Shown here in pieces: positions 5,079 through 7,289 of a DNA stretch of 7,289 bases (position 1 is its first letter; every line of letters begins with the position of its first letter). Origin of the DNA: Dehalococcoidales bacterium. Lineage in GTDB: Bacteria; Chloroflexota; Dehalococcoidia; Dehalococcoidales; RBG-16-60-22. The position numbers and the translations under genes were made by a program. The DNA is taken from positions 1 to 7,289 of the forward strand of contig JADHXF010000072.1 of NCBI GenBank assembly GCA_016783105.1, read 5' to 3'. The notes beneath the pieces were generated by a model. It was not told the origin of the DNA, searched no databases, and worked only from the letters and a program-made list of their open reading frames with translations.

Positions 5079-6419
5079 TTAGCCGACGATGATACTGGGC
5101 AGCCACAGGACCAACTGCGGCCAGATGGTGATTATAGCTAACCCCACCAGAATCAGGCAAATATATGGCCAGACACCTCTGATGATATCTTCAACCCTTA
5201 CCTCTGGCGGGGCCACGCCTTTGAGATAAAAGATAGCGTGCGCATTGGGCGGGCTTAAGAAACCGGTCTGGTAGCAGACGCAGACGGCGATGGCAAACCA
5301 GAGGGGGTCAAAGCCAAGGGCCGCGGCCACTGGTGTAAAGAGCGGGACGACAATGAATATGGAGCCAATCCATTCGATTAACATGCCCAGGAGGAATACT
5401 ATGAACATCATCACCGCGAAAGAAACCCACTTGCCTCCGGGTACCGCCGCCAGAACTGCGGTGGCGAACTTGCCGCCTCCCAGGTAGGTGAAAACGCTGG
5501 TAAAGATACTCGCCCCTATCACCAGCAGCATTATGAAGCCGGTTATCCGCATCGTTTCATAGGTCGTGCTCTTCAGGACGGGCCAGTTGAATCGGCGGTA
5601 GATAACGGCCAGCATAGTGGAAATAAAGGCACCGGCACCGGCGGCCTCGGTTGGGGTGGCTATCCCGGCGAAGATGGTGCCCAGCACTCCCAGGATGAGG
5701 AGTATCGGGGGAAACATCTGGGATAACATCCGTATAATTTTCTGGTGGGTAGGCACGGCTCGTCTCTCCTCCACCGGCAAGGGGGGGCCATCCTGGGGCC
5801 TGAACCAGCACCTGATGGCAACATAAGACATATACAGCGCGGAAAGGATAAAGCCGGGAACAAAGGCCCCGGCAAATAACCGACCCACTGAAATCTCGGC
5901 CATGGGTCCGTAAATGACTATCATGATGCTGGGTGGTATGAGGATGCCCAGGGTGCCGCCGGCGCAGACGGTACCGCAGGCCAGGGACTTGCTATAACCC
6001 CGTTGAAGCATGGGGGGCAGAGCAATTATCCCCATGGTGACCACCGAGGCGCCGATGATGCCGGTGCAGGCGGCAAAAATGGTGGCGACAAAGATAGTGG
6101 CTATGGCCAGGCCACCCCTGAGCCCCCCCATGATAAGGTGCATGGTGCCGAAGAGTTTTTCGGCAACTCCGGAATGCCCCAGCATCGTGCCCATAAAGAC
6201 GAACAGGGGGACCGCTACAATAACGTAATTGGTCATCGTCTTATAGGTCTGGGTAATAGCCATACCGAAAATCCTGCCTTCTCCCATGAAGAGAAGGCCG
6301 AAGACGAAGCCCACCCCAGCCAGTATAAAGGCCAGGGGAAAGCCGGAGAATATGCCTATGGCCAGTATGCCCAGCATCAGGATGGTAACCATCATCGGGC
6401 TTATCTCTATGTCTAGCAT
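5079..6419 (-). CDS. dctM: TRAP transporter large permease subunit (DctM family)
   Basis: This 446-residue, very hydrophobic protein has about a dozen membrane segments and is of normal DctM length. It forms the ion-coupled translocation channel of tripartite TRAP transporters together with the small permease and receives substrate from the periplasmic or extracellular binding protein. Family signatures (from the ATG) include VPLFVFMGTML near 70-80, FAACTGIIGASVVTMG at about 116-131, AGGTLGILIPPSI at about 153-165, ATPTEAAGAGA at about 254-264, and a C-terminal QTGFLSPPNAHAIFYLKGV. The last motif is of the type seen in TRAP permeases paired with 2-oxo-acid/DctP-like receptors. The upstream gene's TGA overlaps the start: the ATG at 6419 shares one base with it. 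A GTG one codon earlier (6422) is possible, but it sits only 2 bases from the AGGGGG ribosome binding site, so ATG is preferred. Confidence 0.95.
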   Translation of the reverse strand: MLDIEISPMMVTILMLGILAIGIFSGFPLAFILAGVGFVFGLLFMGEGRIFGMAITQTYKTMTNYVIVAVPLFVFMGTMLGHSGVAEKLFGTMHLIMGGLRGGLAIATIFVATIFAACTGIIGASVVTMGIIALPPMLQRGYSKSLACGTVCAGGTLGILIPPSIMIVIYGPMAEISVGRLFAGAFVPGFILSALYMSYVAIRCWFRPQDGPPLPVEERRAVPTHQKIIRMLSQMFPPILLILGVLGTIFAGIATPTEAAGAGAFISTMLAVIYRRFNWPVLKSTTYETMRITGFIMLLVIGASIFTSVFTYLGGGKFATAVLAAVPGGKWVSFAVMMFIVFLLGMLIEWIGSIFIVVPLFTPVAAALGFDPLWFAIAVCVCYQTGFLSPPNAHAIFYLKGVAPPEVRVEDIIRGVWPYICLILVGLAIITIWPQLVLWLPSIIVG

Positions 6420-6928
6420 CACTTCCCCCTGAAGATAGTTCTTACGTCACGAATAAATGTGGCCACCAGCCCCAGTAACAGCAGAAAGATGGCTACCGGT
6501 GCCACCGTCTTGAAGGGATAGATAATGTTCCTCCAGGCGCTGATTGAGCTCCGCTCCTGAATTGCCCACGAGATCTGAACCCACTCAATCATTTTTGGCA
6601 TGACCCAAATCCACATCGGGAAAACCAGGAGCAGGTAGAGGGTGGCATCAAGTATCGCCTTACCACGGGGTGAATAGCGCTGGTAGAACAGGTCCACCCT
6701 GACATGGGCTTTCTGGACGAGCACCCAGGAAAACCCCATGACAAAGATGGTGCCGCCCACCATCCGCTGGATCTCGAATGACCATAGCGTTGGCTTATTG
6801 AATCCATACCGCGAGACAACTTCGTAAACGACCGCTGCTATGAGTACTAGCACCAGGAAAGAAGCGAGTTTCCCCGCCCACACGCATACAGAGTCAATTC
6901 CATTTAAAATGCGTTCCACAACAGCCAT
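6419..6928 (-). CDS. dctQ: TRAP transporter small permease subunit (DctQ family)
   Basis: The product has 169 residues and the four membrane segments typical of DctQ (about 20-40, 54-72, 92-112 and 132-158). The family motif is visible in the second-helix region and the loop after it: a conserved hydrophobic run (FVMGFSWVL at 62-70) then KAHVRVDLFYQR at 73-84, with the family's His-Val-x-Val-Asp pattern. The small permease associates with DctM in the cytoplasmic membrane and is needed for TRAP transport. The ATG at 6928 is preceded by GGAGAGG at 6941-6935 with 6-base spacing. It is 87 bases downstream of the binding-protein gene, a gap occupied by a long hairpin, and overlaps dctM at its 3' end. 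Confidence 0.92.
   Translation of the reverse strand: MAVVERILNGIDSVCVWAGKLASFLVLVLIAAVVYEVVSRYGFNKPTLWSFEIQRMVGGTIFVMGFSWVLVQKAHVRVDLFYQRYSPRGKAILDATLYLLLVFPMWIWVMPKMIEWVQISWAIQERSSISAWRNIIYPFKTVAPVAIFLLLLGLVATFIRDVRTIFRGK
6425..6430 (-). promoter_or_regulatory. Ribosome binding site of dctM inside the end of dctQ
   Basis: AGGGGG on the minus strand lies 5 bases before ATG 6419 and 2 bases before the alternative GTG 6422, favouring ATG. It is embedded in the last codons of dctQ, consistent with coupled translation. Confidence 0.55.
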
Positions 6929-6951
6929 AATGAACCTCTCCGTTTATATGT

Positions 6952-7000
6952 ACACTCACCCCCACCCCATCCCAAACTGGAGTTCGGTGGGAGTGAGTGT
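6952..7000 (-). repeat. 15-bp hairpin in the dctP-dctQ intergenic gap
   Basis: The arms at 6952-6966 and 6986-7000 are complementary at 14 of 15 positions around a 19-base loop. On the minus-strand transcript the one non-Watson-Crick position becomes a G-U wobble, giving an unbroken 15-bp stem; on the opposite strand it would be a C-A mismatch. This asymmetry indicates function in the operon's RNA. No T-run follows, so it is not a standard terminator. Such hairpins after binding-protein genes commonly stabilise the upstream mRNA or lower expression of the permease genes. Confidence 0.75.
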
Positions 7001-7015
7001 CTGAGCAAAAATCAG

Positions 7016-7289
7016 CTAGAGTTTGGGCGACTGGTACTGCTCAAAGAGCTTCCAGATTTTCTTGAACTCCTCCTGGTTCTTGTAAACCTCGTCGAAGAAC
7101 GGGTCTTCGGCGCTCGTCTTCTTGTAGAGGTCATCGGCTATCACGTATAATTGCTGCTGCAGCTTATCCGGGAGGGTGACAACCTCTAGGCTCGGGTAAC
7201 TGACGAAGAACTCCAACGCCTTGGCGTCTTCAATCACCAAGTCGGCGTATGCCTGAGTCGCGATGGCATGATTGGCCGCATCGTAGGCT
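7016..7289 (-). CDS. dctP: TRAP transporter substrate-binding protein (DctP family), C-terminal part only
   Basis: The frame is open from the window edge at 7288 to TAG at 7018-7016, giving the last 90 residues; the N-terminus, signal peptide and most of the ligand site lie outside the window. The visible part opens AYDAANHAIATQAYADL and continues through FFVSYPSLEVVTLPDKLQQ and the helical DDLYKKTSAEDPFFDEVYK, ending YQSPKL. This sequence of AYDAAN, a V.LP..L segment, then helices with 'DPFF..VY' resembles the C-terminal region of DctP-family receptors, especially the 2-oxo-acid-binding TakP-like group. Position immediately upstream of dctQ and dctM supports the call. The receptor binds substrate outside the membrane and delivers it to DctQM. 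The substrate-contacting residues (notably the conserved Arg) are not in view. Confidence 0.8.
   Translation of the reverse strand, partial: AYDAANHAIATQAYADLVIEDAKALEFFVSYPSLEVVTLPDKLQQQLYVIADDLYKKTSAEDPFFDEVYKNQEEFKKIWKLFEQYQSPKL

Noticed and set aside
6003..6416. 137-codon plus-strand frame rich in Gly, His and Asp
   Set aside because: It is an antisense shadow of dctM, whose membrane segments and family motifs are clear in the other strand.
1..7289. CRISPR arrays, tRNA or rRNA genes
   Set aside because: I saw no regularly spaced direct repeats, no tRNA-like cloverleaf with a TTCRA arm and no rRNA-like sequence anywhere in the window.

Overview
This window most resembles an anaerobic, moderate-GC bacterium. 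The combination of a GAF/HisKA_3 sensor kinase, micro-membrane proteins, a stand-alone Lrp ligand-binding domain, a cysteine-bearing PAS membrane protein and a TRAP carboxylate operon recalls Chloroflexota of the class Dehalococcoidia. That placement is inference from gene content and style; no rRNA or taxonomic marker is present. The left half looks AT-richer than the right half, where the transport operon lies.

Left half, plus strand (1-3679): a sensor histidine kinase whose 5' end lies outside the window (1-1564); a 364-base AT-rich spacer; two tiny membrane-protein genes not previously called because of their size (1929-2102 and 2121-2267); a 90-residue stand-alone Lrp/AsnC ligand-binding (RAM) domain protein (2343-2615); and, overlapping it by 4 bases, a membrane protein with a C-terminal PAS domain but no kinase output (2612-3331). 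The PAS protein's membrane segment is visibly homologous to that of the kinase. A rho-independent terminator closes this set. A 68-residue PLDc_N-type membrane protein follows (3473-3679), apparently with its own promoter.

Middle (3680-3976): a convergent intergenic region. It holds a 71-base sequence bounded by TGACCTGC...GCAGGTCA inverted ends, which may be an IS3-like or MITE-like remnant, and the terminator of the minus-strand operon.

Right half, minus strand (3977-7289), read right to left: the C-terminus of a TRAP substrate-binding protein (DctP), the small permease (DctQ), the large permease (DctM), and an Ldh2-family NAD(P)-dependent malate/lactate-type dehydrogenase. The operon is compact: DctQ and DctM overlap, and DctM and the dehydrogenase are 31 bases apart. 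The 87-base DctP-DctQ gap carries a long hairpin. The set is best read as uptake of a 2-hydroxy- or 2-oxo-carboxylate followed by its NAD(P)-linked interconversion. The precise substrate cannot be fixed from the sequence.
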